The translations under genes were made by a program, and so were the position numbers. DNA of 37,500 bases from Mesostigma viride (Eukaryota > Streptophyta > Mesostigmatophyceae > Mesostigmatales > Mesostigmataceae). The DNA lies in NCBI GenBank assembly GCA_009746045.1, contig RPFO01000187.1:1-37500 (forward strand), given 5' to 3'. The notes below the pieces were generated by a model. It saw only the letters and a list, made by a program, of their open reading frames with translations. It ran no database searches and was not told where the DNA came from. Positions within the stretch are counted from its first letter, which is position 1, and every line of letters begins with the position of its first letter. This document shows, in pieces, positions 1 to 8,672 of the stretch.

Positions 1-461
1 CCTACCCTCCCTTCCCCTCCCTCCCTCCTCTCCCTCACCTCGCCCCTTCCCCTTCCTCCCTCACCGTTCCCTCCATCCCTCCATCCCCTTTACGGTTTAC
101 GCTTACGCTTACGGTTTACTGCTACGGTTACCTTACGCTTACGTACGCTACGCTTACGGTTACGCTTACGGTACGCTTACGGCTTACGCTACGGTACGGT
201 ACGCTTACGCTTCGACTTACGCTTACGCTTACGCGATACGGCTTACGCTTACGCTCATAACGCTTACGCTTACGCGTTAACGCTCATACGACTCTATACG
301 CTAGTACGCTATTACGCCTTACGCTTACGAGGCTTACGCTTACGCTTACGCTTATTACGCCCTCCCTCTCCCTACGGTTACGCTTACCGCTTACCGCGTT
401 ATTCTGATTACGCTTAGGTTTTACGCTCGTTTTACGCTTAGGCTTACGGCTTACGCTACGC
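1..461. repeat. Degenerate TTACG-rich low-complexity region
   Basis: Bases 1-78 are C/T-rich. From about 90 to 455 the sequence is a loose succession of TTACGC, TTACGG and TACG units in varying phase. It resembles a decayed hexamer repeat but matches no telomere repeat that I know. No coding region is supported. If base 1 is a contig end, it may be a low-quality or subtelomeric edge; that is inference. Confidence 0.75.
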
Positions 462-1168
<707 letters not shown>

Positions 1169-1227
1169 CCCCCCCCCCTTTTACAAACACCATAATTCTG
1201 CCAACGTCACTCTTCCTGGACCGTGTG

Positions 1228-1640
1228 ATAGTTACGCCCGCCGTCGTTTCTTGTCTTACTGGAAGAGCACATGACCAACATTGGTTGTGCTAGTTACGCC
1301 CGCCGTCGTTTCTTTTGCCTTTTCGATGTCGAAATATATCTCGGAAAGATGCACCCCCGTCAGTTAACTTGTCATCTTGTAAGCTCAATCTTTCCATGAT
1401 AGTTACGCCCGCCGTCGTTTCTTTTGCATCTTCGATGTCGAAGTGTTTGTCGTGAAAGTTGCATCCCCGTCAGCTTCTTGTAAGATCAATGTTTCATGAT
1501 AGTTACGCCCGCCGTCGTTTCTTTTTTATTTTCGATGTCGAAGAATATGTCGTGAAAGTTGCAGCGCGTTCGTGTCCATTGTGATCTTGTGATATCAAAG
1601 TTTCCCATGATAGTTACGCCCGCCGTCGTTTCTGTTGCTT
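1228..1640 (+). repeat. Tandem array of about 100-110 bp units carrying the 21 bp motif
   Basis: The motif GTTACGCC-CGCC-GTCGTTTCT begins at 1231, 1293, 1402, 1502 and 1613. From 1289 each unit continues with T-rich sequence, the small inverted repeat TTCGA-TG-TCGAA, a block like GTGAAAGTTGCA and CCCCGTCAG, and ends near TTTCCATGATA. The first interval (62 bp) is shorter, so that unit is partial. The array lies directly upstream of the first gene and may be its 5' untranslated region or an intron. The minus-strand frame across it repeats the peptide ETTAGVTIM, which is only the motif read backwards. Confidence 0.9.
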
Positions 1641-1758
1641 CTCGTTCGTTTAAAATATCTAATGAAGTTTTTACCATCGTTCACCTAAAACAAATTACTT
1701 TAAATCTGCACCCGTTAAACCACACCCCCCTCGAAATGACTCCATGGTTGCAGAACAA

Positions 1759-1982
1759 ATGTCAGAAGAAGAACAAAAAAATGCTTCGGAAACCACAAGC
1801 GCAAAAGGAAAGCCGATGACAATTTAGAGACCCTCTCGGAGGATGTGCCGGAGTTGGTTTCTTCGGATGACGAGTTTGAATACTCAAAAACATCAGGGGG
1901 ACAAGTTCTTGAGAAAGCATGGAAGGTGTTTGTGACAAACGCGTTTGTGGAATGGATAAAAAAAAACTATTCCGAGGAATAG
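1759..1982 (+). CDS. Small acidic/basic protein, one frame break
   Basis: I do not recognise this gene. An ATG at 1759 lies five bases after a splice-acceptor-like TTGCAG ending at 1753. The frame begins MSEEEQK and stops early, but from about 1800 the adjacent frame is open to a TAG at 1980-1982. It reads as acidic sequence (NLETLSEDVPELVSSDDEF) followed by an amphipathic C-terminus ending FVEWIKKNYSEE. The two parts join if the sequence is one base short, for example in the A7 run at 1775-1781. The joined protein would be about 75 residues with a KR-rich patch before the acidic stretch. AATAAA follows at 2002, and the next gene starts 68 bases after the stop. It could be a pseudogene or a sequencing deletion. 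Confidence 0.5.
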
Positions 1983-2001
1983 TAACTTGTTATTATAAAA
2001 T

Positions 2002-2018
2002 AATAAATTAATGTTTAT
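2002..2018 (+). terminator. Poly(A) signal block after first gene
   Basis: AATAAA begins the block AATAAATTAATGTTTAT, 19 bases past the stop codon. The same 17 bases recur after the next gene at 2854. Both blocks lie 40-50 bases upstream of the following gene's ATG. Confidence 0.65.
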
Positions 2019-2050
2019 GAATTTTTTTGTTCGTTTTTTCCCTGAAAAAG

Positions 2051-2806
2051 ATGGAGTCCGAGATCGTGAATGAAGTCTACGGAAGCGTCCTTCAAAACGT
2101 TTTCAAACAAGTTCGCTTTCTGTCGCGTGTCATATTCGAGGAAGTTCGAGTCGCGCAGGAGAGGACAGGCCGCCACTTGGCCGTTTTATTGGCGTTTGAT
2201 TCGTTCAGCCAAATGGAGAGAATTATGTACGCCCAGCTAGCTGATATGAACTTCTGTATTCAAGAGGGTTTTTTCAGACCACAGATGGATCTAAGAGTGC
2301 CCATAGACCCAAGGACGGAGTTCCGCCTTTTGGTGTCGTTCATTACAAAGGGGCCAAAGATAGAGTTGGGGGAAGAGGAAGGGGCTCAGCTTGGGTGCAC
2401 CTACGGGCGCGCATTTTACCCGAATGTTACGCATTCTCTGCGCGTGAGGGCTGATGCATGTGTAGGGGCAGTACCCCTCAACATGAACTTTTTCTTGCTC
2501 TCTGACCCGATCGTGAGGGATGGGGATCGCATGCGTAGTACGCGAAAGTGCTCCAAGGAGGGGTGTGGGTGCGAAACAGGACCTCATATCAAGTGGTGTA
2601 GAGGATGTAGGGATGCCAGATATTGCAGTGAGGAGTGCCAGCGTGCGGACTGGAGTAGGCATAAGGATAGATGCGAACGTCTGAGGCAAGCGAGGGAGGT
2701 GCTGGCAGGGGTGAAGTGGGGGGTTAACGTGACGACGATACTGGATAAAACTATGGGGTCTGATGTCGACTTCTCCTTCAACTTCCACGACGGCTCTGCC
2801 TCTTAG
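2051..2806 (+). CDS. MYND-type zinc finger protein
   Basis: The 251-residue protein starts at ATG 2051 (MESEIVNEV). The frame extends upstream only through non-ATG codons. Residues 167-208 form a MYND finger: Cys-x4-Cys, then Cys-x2-Cys within KWCRGC, RYCSEEC, and H-x3-C at the end (SRHKDRC). MYND fingers bind two zinc ions and usually mediate protein-protein contacts, often with proline-rich partners, in transcriptional regulators and methyltransferases. No SET domain or ankyrin repeat accompanies it here. Residues 1-160 are not recognised; they contain a Phe/Val-rich N-terminal segment. The frame is intact, unlike several neighbours. A weak acceptor-like pyrimidine tract ends in AAAAAG directly before the ATG. 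The stop is followed by AATAAA at 2854. Confidence 0.85.
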   Translation: MESEIVNEVYGSVLQNVFKQVRFLSRVIFEEVRVAQERTGRHLAVLLAFDSFSQMERIMYAQLADMNFCIQEGFFRPQMDLRVPIDPRTEFRLLVSFITKGPKIELGEEEGAQLGCTYGRAFYPNVTHSLRVRADACVGAVPLNMNFFLLSDPIVRDGDRMRSTRKCSKEGCGCETGPHIKWCRGCRDARYCSEECQRADWSRHKDRCERLRQAREVLAGVKWGVNVTTILDKTMGSDVDFSFNFHDGSAS

Positions 2807-2853
2807 AAAAACTTGAAATGTAGAGTAATAACTTGTTTATATGATGTTATTTT

Positions 2854-2870
2854 AATAAATTAATGTTTAT
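2854..2870 (+). terminator. Poly(A) signal block after MYND gene
   Basis: AATAAATTAATGTTTAT, 48 bases past the stop, is identical to the block at 2002. A pyrimidine-rich tract and CGCAG acceptor follow at 2881-2897, then the next ATG at 2901. Confidence 0.65.
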
Positions 2871-2900
2871 AACGTATCATTTTCCTCCTACGCGCAGGAA

Positions 2901-3101
2901 ATGGTGGAGGTTAAGGAGAGTTTGGCCAAAAGGCAAAGGACCGACACACTTCGACATAATGGAAGGAGTCTTCCATTGTACATCAAAAAAATAGTCGAGG
3001 ATTACTGGCTCGCTTCCGACTCGACTCCTCGTCCGAGTCCGGTGATACCGGACAGTGTCAAAGTCTGGAAGGTTTCAGCACATCAATCGCACATTGAATA
3101 G
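2901..3101 (+). CDS. Small basic hypothetical protein, 66 residues
   Basis: This short frame starts three bases after a good acceptor (TTCCTCCTACGCGCAG ending at 2897). It begins MVEVKESLAKRQRTD, where KRQR resembles a short nuclear-localisation patch, and continues with YIKKIVEDYWLASDS and a Ser/Pro-rich middle. I do not recognise a family. The surrounding layout (poly(A) block 41 bases upstream, and another AATAAA about 80 bases downstream) matches that of the neighbouring genes, which is the main reason for calling it. It could instead be a first exon. Confidence 0.5.
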   Translation: MVEVKESLAKRQRTDTLRHNGRSLPLYIKKIVEDYWLASDSTPRPSPVIPDSVKVWKVSAHQSHIE

Positions 3102-3134
3102 ATAATGTTTTATCGCCATATTGCTGTTCGACAA

Positions 3135-3155
3135 GTTGCGCCTTGGGGCGTTTCT
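3135..3155 (+). repeat. 21 bp motif copy, 3' of the small basic gene
   Basis: The sequence is GTTGCGCC-TTGG-GGCGTTTCT. The arms GCGCC and GGCGT pair around a TTGG centre. It lies between the stop codon and AATAAA (3182), so it is probably in the 3' untranslated region. Confidence 0.75.
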
Positions 3156-3181
3156 TTGCGCCAAATTTAAACCTTCGTATT

Positions 3182-3200
3182 AATAAACAAGTACAATAAA
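3182..3200 (+). terminator. Two poly(A) signals
   Basis: AATAAA occurs at 3182-3187 and again at 3195-3200, followed by an AT-rich stretch, 66 bases before the next ATG. Confidence 0.6.
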
Positions 3201-3236
3201 AAAATTTCAAAACGTTTTTTGAATTTTATTTTCCGG

Positions 3237-3265
3237 GGCCGGTATGTTATCGTAACTTGTCGCAG
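3237..3265 (+). promoter_or_regulatory. Splice-acceptor-like leader abutting an ATG
   Basis: GGCCGGTATGTT (3237-3248) is followed by a branch-like CGTAAC and by TTGTCGCAG, whose AG is the last dinucleotide before ATG 3266. The same 12 bases precede the next gene at 4388. GTATGT could be read as a donor, but the interval to the acceptor (24 bases) is too short for a normal intron. A 5' intron or trans-splice acceptor is more likely. Confidence 0.5.
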
Positions 3266-4132
3266 ATGTCCGGTTCGACGGAAGATTCGTCCGATTCGTC
3301 TAGTCACCTCCTGATGGAGGATTGGCAACGACTTCAACAACACCAAGCGGTTGCCACTGTCATTCAGAGTGTTGCTCGCTCAATAGGGGCGCCGCGCAAG
3401 TGTGATGTGTCCACTTGCAAGAAAACCGCTCTCGGATTTGACTTGTATTGCCGAAAGCACGAAGAACATTCTCGTCACATCGAAAATGCCCTCAGTCGCG
3501 GACTTGGAATGGCGGGCGCCCTCGGACCTGGATTGGCGGGGGGGGCCCTGCGACTTCGCCTGGACATGACTGTCGGAGAGGTCTTGGGTGTAAATTTTGA
3601 TTTCACCAGGGGAGACGAGTACTTCCTTGAAGATTGGATAGTCAAAGACTCCGCGACAGGTGCGGACTTGGCAAAGGGAGGCTACGTTGCCGGCGCCCAA
3701 GAAAATGGTTGGAGTAGCTTGAGATGCTTTTTGATGACGACACCTTTTGCCGACTCGCGTGACACGGATGTAAGCGAACTTTATCGGCGTATGTGTTTTG
3801 CACTCGCCGACATTCCGCTGATAACTCAACGAGAGTTCGATTTTCGCGTGGAAACAAAAGCCAAAGCGATTGTATCCGGCGTGAAGGCGATTGTGGAGGA
3901 GGAGCAGGATTCTCTGTGTGCAGAGTATTTGGAGAGAGTGGCCCCGATGAAGACTAGGAGGTCCGAAATCTATCCTGACACCGGCAACAAGGAGGCAAAG
4001 TTGGTGGCCGCCAAAGAAGAGATGTTCGCTCGTGTCGATGAAATGGCGGCGAAAGAGGTTCCGAGAGTTCGCTCGATCGGTTGTTGCAAAACCTGCAGAG
4101 AGTGGAACGAGTCGCGGGACAGTCTATATTGA
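3266..4132 (+). CDS. WRKY19-type zinc finger protein, 288 residues
   Basis: The frame is intact from ATG 3266 (MSGSTEDSS), directly after an AG acceptor. A Ser/Asp-rich start is followed by a basic finger, C46-x4-C51-x10-C62-x2-H65. That is the spacing of the small zinc finger repeated in plant and protist WRKY19-like proteins, where the His is usually followed by glycines; here it is followed by EEHSRH. A Gly/Ala-rich stretch (near residues 75-95) follows, then an unrecognised mixed region and a long charged helix-rich segment (EEEQDSLCAEYLERV). The C-terminus contains a second Cys cluster, CCKTC. The downstream neighbour has a finger with identical spacing, which suggests old tandem duplication. 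The function is probably nucleic-acid or protein binding in the nucleus; this is inference. Confidence 0.75.
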   Translation: MSGSTEDSSDSSSHLLMEDWQRLQQHQAVATVIQSVARSIGAPRKCDVSTCKKTALGFDLYCRKHEEHSRHIENALSRGLGMAGALGPGLAGGALRLRLDMTVGEVLGVNFDFTRGDEYFLEDWIVKDSATGADLAKGGYVAGAQENGWSSLRCFLMTTPFADSRDTDVSELYRRMCFALADIPLITQREFDFRVETKAKAIVSGVKAIVEEEQDSLCAEYLERVAPMKTRRSEIYPDTGNKEAKLVAAKEEMFARVDEMAAKEVPRVRSIGCCKTCREWNESRDSLY

Positions 4133-4137
4133 TATGA

Positions 4138-4158
4138 GTTGCGCCCGCCGGCGTTTCT
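4138..4158 (+). repeat. 21 bp motif copy just after a stop codon
   Basis: The sequence is GTTGCGCC-CGCC-GGCGTTTCT and starts six bases after the TGA at 4130-4132. Arms GCGCC and GGCGT can pair with one G-T wobble. Confidence 0.75.
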
Positions 4159-4276
4159 CTGGTTTGAATGCCCCCCCTCTACATACACATTATATTGTCT
4201 GGACATTCGTATGTAGTGACAATCGTAGTCGATGTGATTGCCATTCGTTTGTACGTAGAAAGTGGTTGTTGAGGAA

Positions 4277-4297
4277 GTTGCGCCCCAGGGCGTTTCT
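4277..4297 (+). repeat. 21 bp motif copy in intergenic spacer
   Basis: The sequence is GTTGCGCC-CCAG-GGCGTTTCT. It keeps the arms but has a different four-base centre from the copy at 4138. Confidence 0.75.
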
Positions 4298-4348
4298 TTG
4301 TTGCATTTTCTTCAAATTTTAGCTCGCATAAATAGATGAAGATGACTT

Positions 4349-4354
4349 AATAAA
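4349..4354 (+). terminator. Poly(A) signal
   Basis: AATAAA lies 217 bases after the stop of the finger gene and is followed by a T8 run. It sits 58 bases ahead of the next ATG. Confidence 0.6.
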
Positions 4355-4387
4355 TGCCAGTTTTTTTTAATAATATAAACTACTCGC

Positions 4388-4411
4388 GGCCGGTATGTTC
4401 TGGTTTCGCAG
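4388..4411 (+). promoter_or_regulatory. Splice-acceptor-like leader abutting an ATG
   Basis: GGCCGGTATGTT (4388 onward) is identical to the block at 3237. It is followed by CTGGTTTCGCAG, with the AG directly before ATG 4412. Both downstream proteins begin MS, so the similarity continues across the start as CGCAGATGTCC. Confidence 0.5.
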
Positions 4412-5102
4412 ATGTCCAGTCTGACGGTCGACATAAGGGGACGTCCATATCAGGACGCTGTTTTCCGGATTTTTGAGAAGGATCCCGAAAAGAAGTGCCG
4501 GGATAGGAAATGTAAAAAGCTGTCAATTACCGACATGGGTCTGTGTGGGGAACACATCGTAGCTTTCGGAAAGGACATGATTTCCCGTCATCTGCAACAA
4601 TACGTTGACAACAATTGTGTGGGAGGGGCGCAGATGGACGTCCTTCTTGAGGATGGAGTGGACGGAGCCAAAAGGGCTGTAATTCGGCTGTCGGAAATGG
4701 ATGATGACAAAGAGGACGTGAACATTCGCCTTAGGAGGCACGACGACAACACGGCCGATTGTTGTTTGGGTCTCGAGGAATGGCGGATGAGAGCCAGGTC
4801 TTCCATGATGCCGCGGAGAAGGTGGTGAATGGATGATGGGTTGGTCAAATCTTGACGTTCGCATATTCAACCGTCTGACGTCTGATTTCCTTCTTAGGGG
4901 AAGTTTCAAGATGGTTGACCGTGCAAGGCAGTCCAGGAACCAGGTATCCCTTTCCATGGCCAGTCCGATCGCACGCATGATTAAGGAGGGCCCTCTTCCG
5001 CGCAACCTTGCCTCGAGATTTCGAAAATACCATGAAGGGCCGACCGAAAATCAGCAGCGATTTCCCATTCGCGAACCACTTATGGGTCGACGGAGTTGGT
5101 AA
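4412..5102 (+). CDS. Second WRKY19-type finger protein, two frame breaks
   Basis: ATG 4412 (MSSLTVDIRG) follows an AG acceptor. The finger is C29-x4-C34-x10-C45-x2-H48 (KCRDRKC ... LCGEH), with the same spacing as the upstream neighbour. The first frame runs to 4828. An overlapping frame near 4785-4832 reads as plausible protein (MADESQVFHDAAEKVVNG), and a third frame from 4833 to a TAA at 5100-5102 reads as a basic C-terminus (LASRFRKYHEG). Each transition is one base short, so the gene probably once encoded about 230 residues. Either sequencing deletions or real decay would explain it. No AATAAA follows before the next gene, 263 bases away. Confidence 0.5.
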
Positions 5103-5181
5103 CGAATTTTTTGCATTTCCTTGCCAAATGATTCTTTATGAGGGACATAGAGTTGTTTGTATAGAGAGTGAATTGACGAAA

Positions 5182-5202
5182 GTTGCGACGGCGGTCGCAT
5201 CT
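5182..5202 (+). repeat. 21 bp motif copy with perfect stem
   Basis: The sequence is GTTGCGAC-GGCG-GTCGCATCT. Here all five arm positions pair (GCGAC with GTCGC) although the bases differ from those of other copies. Confidence 0.75.
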
Positions 5203-5294
5203 TTTAGTGCGTCGTTCTCTTGTTATGAATCTCTGTTCTTTCTGAATTATAACGTTGTTTGTACCTTGACATAATGATGCATTTTTTGTATTGA

Positions 5295-5315
5295 GTTGCG
5301 ACGTGGGGCGCATCT
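5295..5315 (+). repeat. 21 bp motif copy upstream of the long gene
   Basis: The sequence is GTTGCGAC-GTGG-GGCGCATCT, 49 bases before the acceptor at 5364. It has one A-G mismatch in the arms. Confidence 0.7.
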
Positions 5316-5364
5316 TCCTGCTGACTCGTATGATTTTTCCAATTTTTTTGTTTTGTTGTTGCAG

Positions 5365-6036
5365 ATGGAAAAGGGCGGCCCTACATCGCAGGTGGTCGGC
5401 GACTCTCCCCCTAGGGGGGAAGCGTCTGAAGGGCAAGCAGTTCAGGCCCAAGGCGCCTCCTCACAACAGCCTCCTCACAAGCGTGCAAGGGAGGGCACGC
5501 CGCCCCCAATGGTGGAATCTGGTGTCAGCTTTGCCGCGGTCACTGGGAAGGATGAGTACCACGGTGGTCTTGAGATGGTGGACGATCCGGTTAAGCGGAT
5601 TCAGATTGAGCGGTTTGAGCGACTCGCGAATGGCACTCGTGAACAGCAATTCGCGCTGTACCAAGACATCCTTAATGACAAACCTGAAGTCGCCAAGGTG
5701 CCTTATACCTCCAAGCGCACATTCATGCCTCGTTTCGAAACCCTGCTCCAGCAGGAGCTAAGGTTGCGTCGGTTGGCTCAGAATGCGCCAGAGACAGTAG
5801 CCGCCGCGCCCTCCCATGCCGCGCCTGCCGCAGTAGCCCAAAAGAGGGGGGAGAGTGTGCACGAGTCGGCCGCAGTGCCCTCAACCGCAAGGGATCCCCC
5901 CGCGACTTCCAAGCCGGTCGCGACGGGCGATATGCCCCCGCCGCGGCAAGGGGAAGGGGGAAGGGGGTCGATGGAGGGGAAGACCTCGATGTTTTCGAAT
6001 GACGCGGGCAATTTGGAAGGTGGCGGGCCGATCTTC
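5365..6036 (+). CDS. Long multi-exon gene, exon 1
   Basis: ATG 5365 (MEKGGPTSQ) directly follows a strong acceptor (TTTTGTTGTTGCAG). The 224-codon exon ends at a GTAAGT donor at 6037 in phase 0. It encodes a Gly/Pro/Gln-rich start, a basic patch HKRAREG, then a helical region containing KRIQIERFERLANGTREQQF and FETLLQQELRLRRL, then a low-complexity Ala/Pro/Ser-rich tail. I do not recognise a domain. The frame would run past the donor to a stop at 6058-6060, so an unspliced short form is possible. Confidence 0.7.
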
Positions 6037-6157
6037 GTAAGTCTCTGCCCATTTAATTGATGTCGTGAAATACAATAAGCATTTTTTTGCAATATTCGCC
6101 AGACATGTCATTTCCGACAACTAAGCGGATTTTTACTTTCCGTTGAAATGTTCGCAG

Positions 6158-6214
6158 GGCCGGCAAGAGGATGTGGGTGCAAGAGAAGCCCGCTCAATGG
6201 CGGGAAGCACCCAG
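6158..6214 (+). CDS. Long gene, micro-exon 2 (19 codons)
   Basis: It is bounded by TTCGCAG and GTACAT, phase 0 on both sides. It encodes polar sequence beginning GRQEDVGAREARS. The intron before it (6037-6157) and the one after it (6215-6343) are 121 and 129 bases with no other feature. It is called from splice sites and an open frame only. Confidence 0.5.
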
Positions 6215-6343
6215 GTACATGAGTGCGTCAGATTCCTCTCCGCAGTTTACTTGTAATGAAATGGTTTGCGTGCGTATATCCTTGTTTATTTTTGTAGTAA
6301 TTTTTTTCTTGTGAATGGACAATCGCGTTTGCTATTTTTACAG

Positions 6344-6424
6344 GGAAGTCCGTTCGAGCAGCAGGAGGGCGGTGAGAGGAGGGGAAGTGGATCTTACGGT
6401 GGTTCCACTGCAGAGGGGGGAAGG
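6344..6424 (+). CDS. Long gene, micro-exon 3 (27 codons)
   Basis: It is bounded by TTTTTACAG and GTAAGT, phase 0. It encodes Gly/Ser/Arg-rich sequence (EQQEGGERRGSGSYGGS), continuing the disordered character of exon 1. The following intron (6425-6548) carries a 21 bp motif. Confidence 0.55.
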
Positions 6425-6478
6425 GTAAGTTACCGTTGACTTACAATCGAAAGTTTAGGTTCGTCCTCAATGGACAGA

Positions 6479-6499
6479 GTTACGACGGCCGGCGTTTCT
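6479..6499 (+). repeat. 21 bp motif copy within intron 3
   Basis: The sequence is GTTACGAC-GGCC-GGCGTTTCT, 50 bases before the acceptor ending at 6548. It shows the same orientation relative to the gene as the spacer copies. Confidence 0.8.
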
Positions 6500-6548
6500 T
6501 TACACTTTTCTTACATTATTTGATCTTCCGTTGATAATGTTCTTGCAG

Positions 6549-7055
6549 GAAGCCGGTCGTCAGGGTGGGGCAAATCTCCAGGGAGAGGGGGCTATCGCTG
6601 TCGGTGAGCCTGTGTCAGAGGGCGTGGGTGGAAGCGACGGCGATACTGCGAAAATGACACGCTTTAAGGAGCAAGCGGATGCTTATAAACTGAGGACGTT
6701 GGCAAAGCGGGTTGTGGCCGAGGTGAGAACGGAAACAGCCCCACCTGAGGTACGGAACCAGATGATGACTCTCCATCAAGTCGCTGAGTTGATCGTGAAG
6801 AATGCGTGCGCGCCCGATGGCGCCACACAGCCTGAGGAGATCCCGAGCGCCAAGGCCTTGATAAAGTGGATGCAGGAGAACCTGTTCGAGGGCAAAGCGA
6901 AGGAGAGGAAGTGTAAACTGTTGACGGTGACGATGGCGGACGCCAAGACTCTGATCAAGATGTTGAAGGAACACGATGCCCGCCGGGACAAGTCTCCGAA
7001 GATCGCGAAGGGGTCGAAGAAAGCGGCTGAAGCAGCAGCGGTTGAGGGGAATGAG
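6549..7055 (+). CDS. Long gene, exon 4 (169 codons)
   Basis: The exon lies between the acceptor TTCTTGCAG (to 6548) and the donor GTAAGT at 7056, phase 0. After a Gly-rich start it encodes a charged helical region: KEQADAYKLRTLAKRVVAEV, then MMTLHQVAELIVKNAC, then KALIKWMQENLFEGKAKERK, ending in a Lys/Ala-rich tail. The segment looks folded and well conserved in composition, but I do not recognise a family. Codon use is GC-rich like that of exons 1, 5 and 6. Confidence 0.7.
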
Positions 7056-7486
7056 GTAAGTCTACCTCTGTTGTGAGGGGGTCTTTGTTCTTGAGGTCCA
7101 CGTTTCATGTAGGTTGCGACGGCCGGCGTTTCTCAAGTGTGACATTTACTTTATTCCTTTTGGTTATGCTTTCCTGATTTTTTCCTATCATTGTTAAGGG
7201 AAATGAGGTAAGTGTACCTCTGTTGTGAGGGGGCTTCTTGAGATCCAGGTTTCATGTAGGTTGCGACGGCCGGCGTTTCTTAAGTGTGACACTTCCTTTT
7301 GACTATGTTTTCCTGATTTTTTCGCATCACGGTTGAGGGAAATGAGCCAAGTGTACCTCTGTTGTGAGGGGGGCTTTGATGTTGAGGTTCAGGTTTCATG
7401 TAGGTTGCGACGGCCGGCGTTTCTCAAGTGTGACATTTACTTTTTCCTTTTGGTTATGCTTTCCTGATTTTTTCGCATCACTGCAG
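7041..7486 (+). repeat. Intron 4: three tandem copies of a donor-containing unit
   Basis: Three units of about 140-150 bases begin at about 7041, 7193 and 7332. Each starts with GTT(G/A)AGGG(G/A)AATGAG, which in unit 1 is the end of exon 4. It then has the splice donor (GTAAGT at 7056 and 7208, mutated to CCAAGT in unit 3), then TGTACCTCTGTTGTGAGGGG, and the 21 bp motif at 7113, 7260 and 7404, with TTTCCTGATTTTTTC near the unit end. Only the last unit leads into the acceptor CACTGCAG ending at 7486. Using the donor at 7208 would add an in-frame stop, so the duplication is probably spliced out silently. Confidence 0.85.
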
Positions 7487-8672
7487 TACGTGCAGGCCGA
7501 GAGGGCGACCCACGCGGCCATCCTGTACTCAATCAGCCTCGACCAGCACGCGCGCAGCTCGGATGTGGAAGTAGCGAGTACGTGGACTGCTGCCGTCGAC
7601 GAATTCCAGAAGGGACTCTCCGAAGCACTTGCGACCCACAAGGGGAAGGCGCTGAAGGGAAAGGGGAAAGGAAAGGAGGTGGAGGTTGCGGATGCTCCCG
7701 TGTCTCTGCTTGAGAAATGGGAGAAGTCCCCGGTGTCGCAGGATGATGATGACATCCTGGATGTGAACGATGAGATCGCGAAGGGCAAACGGTTGCGGAA
7801 GCAGCTTGCCGTTCAGCCTCGGGACCTCGATGACATGTCCAAGGCCTTGGTGCATCGAAATCGGGTGTGGACAAGGAACCTGTTCGTTGGGCCTCAGAAG
7901 CTCCTCGCACGAGACTTGCATCTGTCTAGAGCCGAGCAGAACGCCACCATTTTTGCAAACTCGGAGTCCGACTACGGCCACGACAAGCTGGTGATTCCTG
8001 TGTGGCGGTACTCGTTCCAGTTTTTGGCTGACCGGTGCCCCAACAGTTTTCATGAATGGACGAAAAAGGAAGGTACCCAGCGTCAGCTCGCGCAACTCTT
8101 CGGGGAGATGGGGGGGCACGGACAATGAAGGCTGGCTACGCTCGCGCAATGACTGACAAAGAGATTGATATCTACCTGCGAACGAGCTCGGCCAAGGAGA
8201 TGGCCGAAGCTGCTTCCACCGCGGTTCTGACAGGACCGGCCGATATTCTGGACGATCTTAAGCCCGTGGACGTGAGAAAGGCCGCGCTTTTGGACAGTTT
8301 GTGCAAGTCCGCCTGGGAGATGGCTCCACTCGAGAGAAAGCCACCGTTGCCGCCAGCCATTTGCGGCTTTCTCGTGCTGGACGGGAACCACTTTACCACA
8401 CTCATCAAATCGGTGAAATTCGAACTGGTCACCCCAAATATGACGGTGGACCAAAGATCTGTGTGGTACAAGGCAATGCTGAATGGTTTCATGAAGGCGG
8501 AAAAGCTCAGGGTCGTTGCGCGGGGAGGGAAGGAGCAGGAGGTCACGAAGACCGTGGCCGCGGCGAAGCTGGAGGAGTGGGCAACTGATTGGACGAATTT
8601 CGGGGGGTGGACGTGCAGATGCTCAAGGGTGAGACCATCCTGCCGACCTGGTGGCAGATCCGTGAACAGAAG
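7487..8672 (+). CDS. Long gene, exon 5, two frame breaks
   Basis: The exon starts after CACTGCAG in phase 0 (YVQAERATHAA) and ends at the donor GTAAGC at 8673. It encodes a helical start, a Lys/Gly-rich basic stretch (KGKALKGKGKGKEVEV), an acidic DDDDILDVNDE, then a mixed region with WRYSFQFLADRCPNSFHEW. At the G7 run 8110-8116 the open frame moves by one base into KAGYARAMTDKEIDIYL. At the G6 run 8602-8607 it moves again into VDVQMLKGETILPTWW, reaching the donor in phase 0. Each shift is explained by one missing G. No family was recognised. The overlapping frames are otherwise free of stops, which argues against long-standing decay. Confidence 0.6.

Noticed and set aside
1-455. Telomere
   Set aside because: No regular TTTAGGG, TTAGGG or TTTTAGGG units; the TTACG units are irregular.
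1228-1640. CRISPR-like array
   Set aside because: The repeated parts are long and the spacers similar to each other; the surroundings are eukaryotic with introns.
1759-5102. Integrated large DNA virus segment, because genes are short and tightly packed
   Set aside because: No viral hallmark gene is visible, and strong splice acceptors, poly(A) signals and the adjoining intron-rich gene point to nuclear genes.
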